Assembly: GCA_017477685.1 (NCBI GenBank)
Contig: JAFUUT010000050.1
Coordinates: 1-5,103 of the forward strand
Direction: 5' to 3'
DNA length: 5,103 bases
Source: a bacterium
GTDB taxonomy: Bacteria; Cyanobacteriota; Vampirovibrionia; Gastranaerophilales; Gastranaerophilaceae
How positions within the stretch are numbered: the first letter of the stretch is position 1; each line of letters begins with the position of its first letter. Shown one piece after another: positions 4,616 to 5,103 of the stretch. The notes under the pieces are model-generated. The model was not told the DNA's origin and made no database searches. It was given only the letters and a program-made list of their open reading frames with translations. The position numbers were made by a program, and so were the translations under genes.

Positions 4616-5082
4616 TGGCAGCAGAAAATAAACGCTTTTATTGGATACAGCTTCCCATTACGTATTTTAACGATTTACAACAACGGAAAATGCGAAAACA
4701 ATCAAACGGTGAGCTTATGCAGATAATATATTTAAAGCTAATGCTTATGAGCTGCAATAATAACGGATTGATATATTATGAGGGCGTATATAATACACTT
4801 GCTGAAGAAATATCAGAAGCAATCAACGAAGATTTAGAAATGGTTATTGCCGCTTTAAAATATTTTGAAAATAATAACCTGATGAATTATCAGGAAAAAG
4901 ACGTATATTTTTCACAAGCGGAAATATTAACCGGAAGTGAAACGGCAAGCACGCGTAGGTCACGAAAATGTAGGGAAAATCAAAAAGAAAAAGAACTTGA
5001 TGAAGCACCGCAAAATAATATTAAAGCGTTGCAATGCAACACTAATGCAACACCAATGCAACAAGAAGCAACGACAATGTAA
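4615..5082 (+). CDS. Phage replisome organiser N-terminal domain protein, apparently frameshifted
   Basis: As read, this is a 155-aa protein. Residues 6-125 match the phage replisome organiser N-terminal domain as known from Clostridia prophages: KRFYWIQLPITYFND (6-20), IIYLKLMLMSCNNNGLIYYE (37-56), the helical EDLEMVIAALKYF (72-84), and the signature GSETASTRRSRKCRENQK (107-124). Such proteins bind the element's origin and recruit the helicase loader, and they usually run much longer with a C-terminal domain. Here the frame stops at 5080-5082 in an 11-bp repeat. Dropping one C at 5053/5054 gives NATQCNKKQRQCNGEIEKEI, which is the usual family continuation, open to the window edge at 5103. 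The visible stop is therefore likely a frameshift or sequence error. Start: ATG coupled to the preceding stop, with GAGGG at 4604-4608. Confidence 0.8.
   Translation: MAAENKRFYWIQLPITYFNDLQQRKMRKQSNGELMQIIYLKLMLMSCNNNGLIYYEGVYNTLAEEISEAINEDLEMVIAALKYFENNNLMNYQEKDVYFSQAEILTGSETASTRRSRKCRENQKEKELDEAPQNNIKALQCNTNATPMQQEATTM
5033..5065 (+). repeat. 11-bp tandem repeats inside the replisome organiser gene
   Basis: AATGCAACACT (5033-5043), AATGCAACACC (5044-5054) and AATGCAACAAG (5055-5065) are three consecutive near-identical units. Diverged copies follow at 5066-5086. An 11-bp unit is not a multiple of three, so each unit changes the frame. This makes the site a natural place for slippage and for the frameshift described for the gene. 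Confidence 0.8.
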
Positions 5083-5103
5083 CGGAGAGATAGAGAAAGA
5101 GAT

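Overview
The window reads as low-GC Firmicutes DNA, most likely from a gut or rumen Clostridia/Lachnospiraceae-type bacterium. The basis is AT-rich intergenic DNA, strong GGAGG-like ribosome binding sites, and protein families typical of that group. This is an inference from content, not a database match.

Left part (1-2260). The window opens with the first 15 codons of a minus-strand gene that resembles the start of an IS91-type transposase. A G/C-rich hairpin and a rho-independent terminator follow. Next come two plus-strand genes: a 353-aa P-loop ATPase of the AAA/ORC-CDC6-like bacterial family with a C-terminal winged-helix-like region, and a complete OmpR/PhoB-type response regulator. Each is preceded, 16-18 bp before its start codon, by a tandem array of 10-bp repeats. 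The two repeat units are alike (AAAAGTATAA and AACAGTAAAA, 8 of 10 identical). No histidine kinase follows the regulator. Instead a 98-bp long inverted repeat begins on its stop codon.

Middle (about 2260-3188). Roughly 930 bp carries no convincing gene. It holds dyads, ATACCC-type direct repeats, a 16-bp inverted pair about 570 bp apart, and a G/C-rich stretch with a short ORF. The left boundary of an integrated element may lie here, because everything to the right is mobile-element type.

Right part (3189-5103). This is the control and early replication module of a prophage or integrative element. A minus-strand XRE-family repressor with a four-cysteine tail faces a divergent 222-bp control region. 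On the plus strand follow a 56-aa HTH protein, a 68-aa excisionase-like/DUF6462-type DNA-binding protein, a 116-aa winged-helix-like protein, and a phage replisome organiser N-terminal domain protein. The last is translationally coupled to its predecessor by TAATG. It appears frameshifted in an 11-bp tandem repeat: the family-like C-terminal sequence continues in another frame to the window edge.

The likely logic of the right part is a lysogeny-style switch: the repressor holds off the rightward excision and replication genes until it is inactivated. The left part may be host or accessory DNA whose ATPase and response regulator share a repeat-based promoter or leader architecture. The clearest unexplained items are the paired decamer arrays, the palindrome on the regulator's stop codon, the cysteine-bearing repressor, and the replisome-organiser frameshift.
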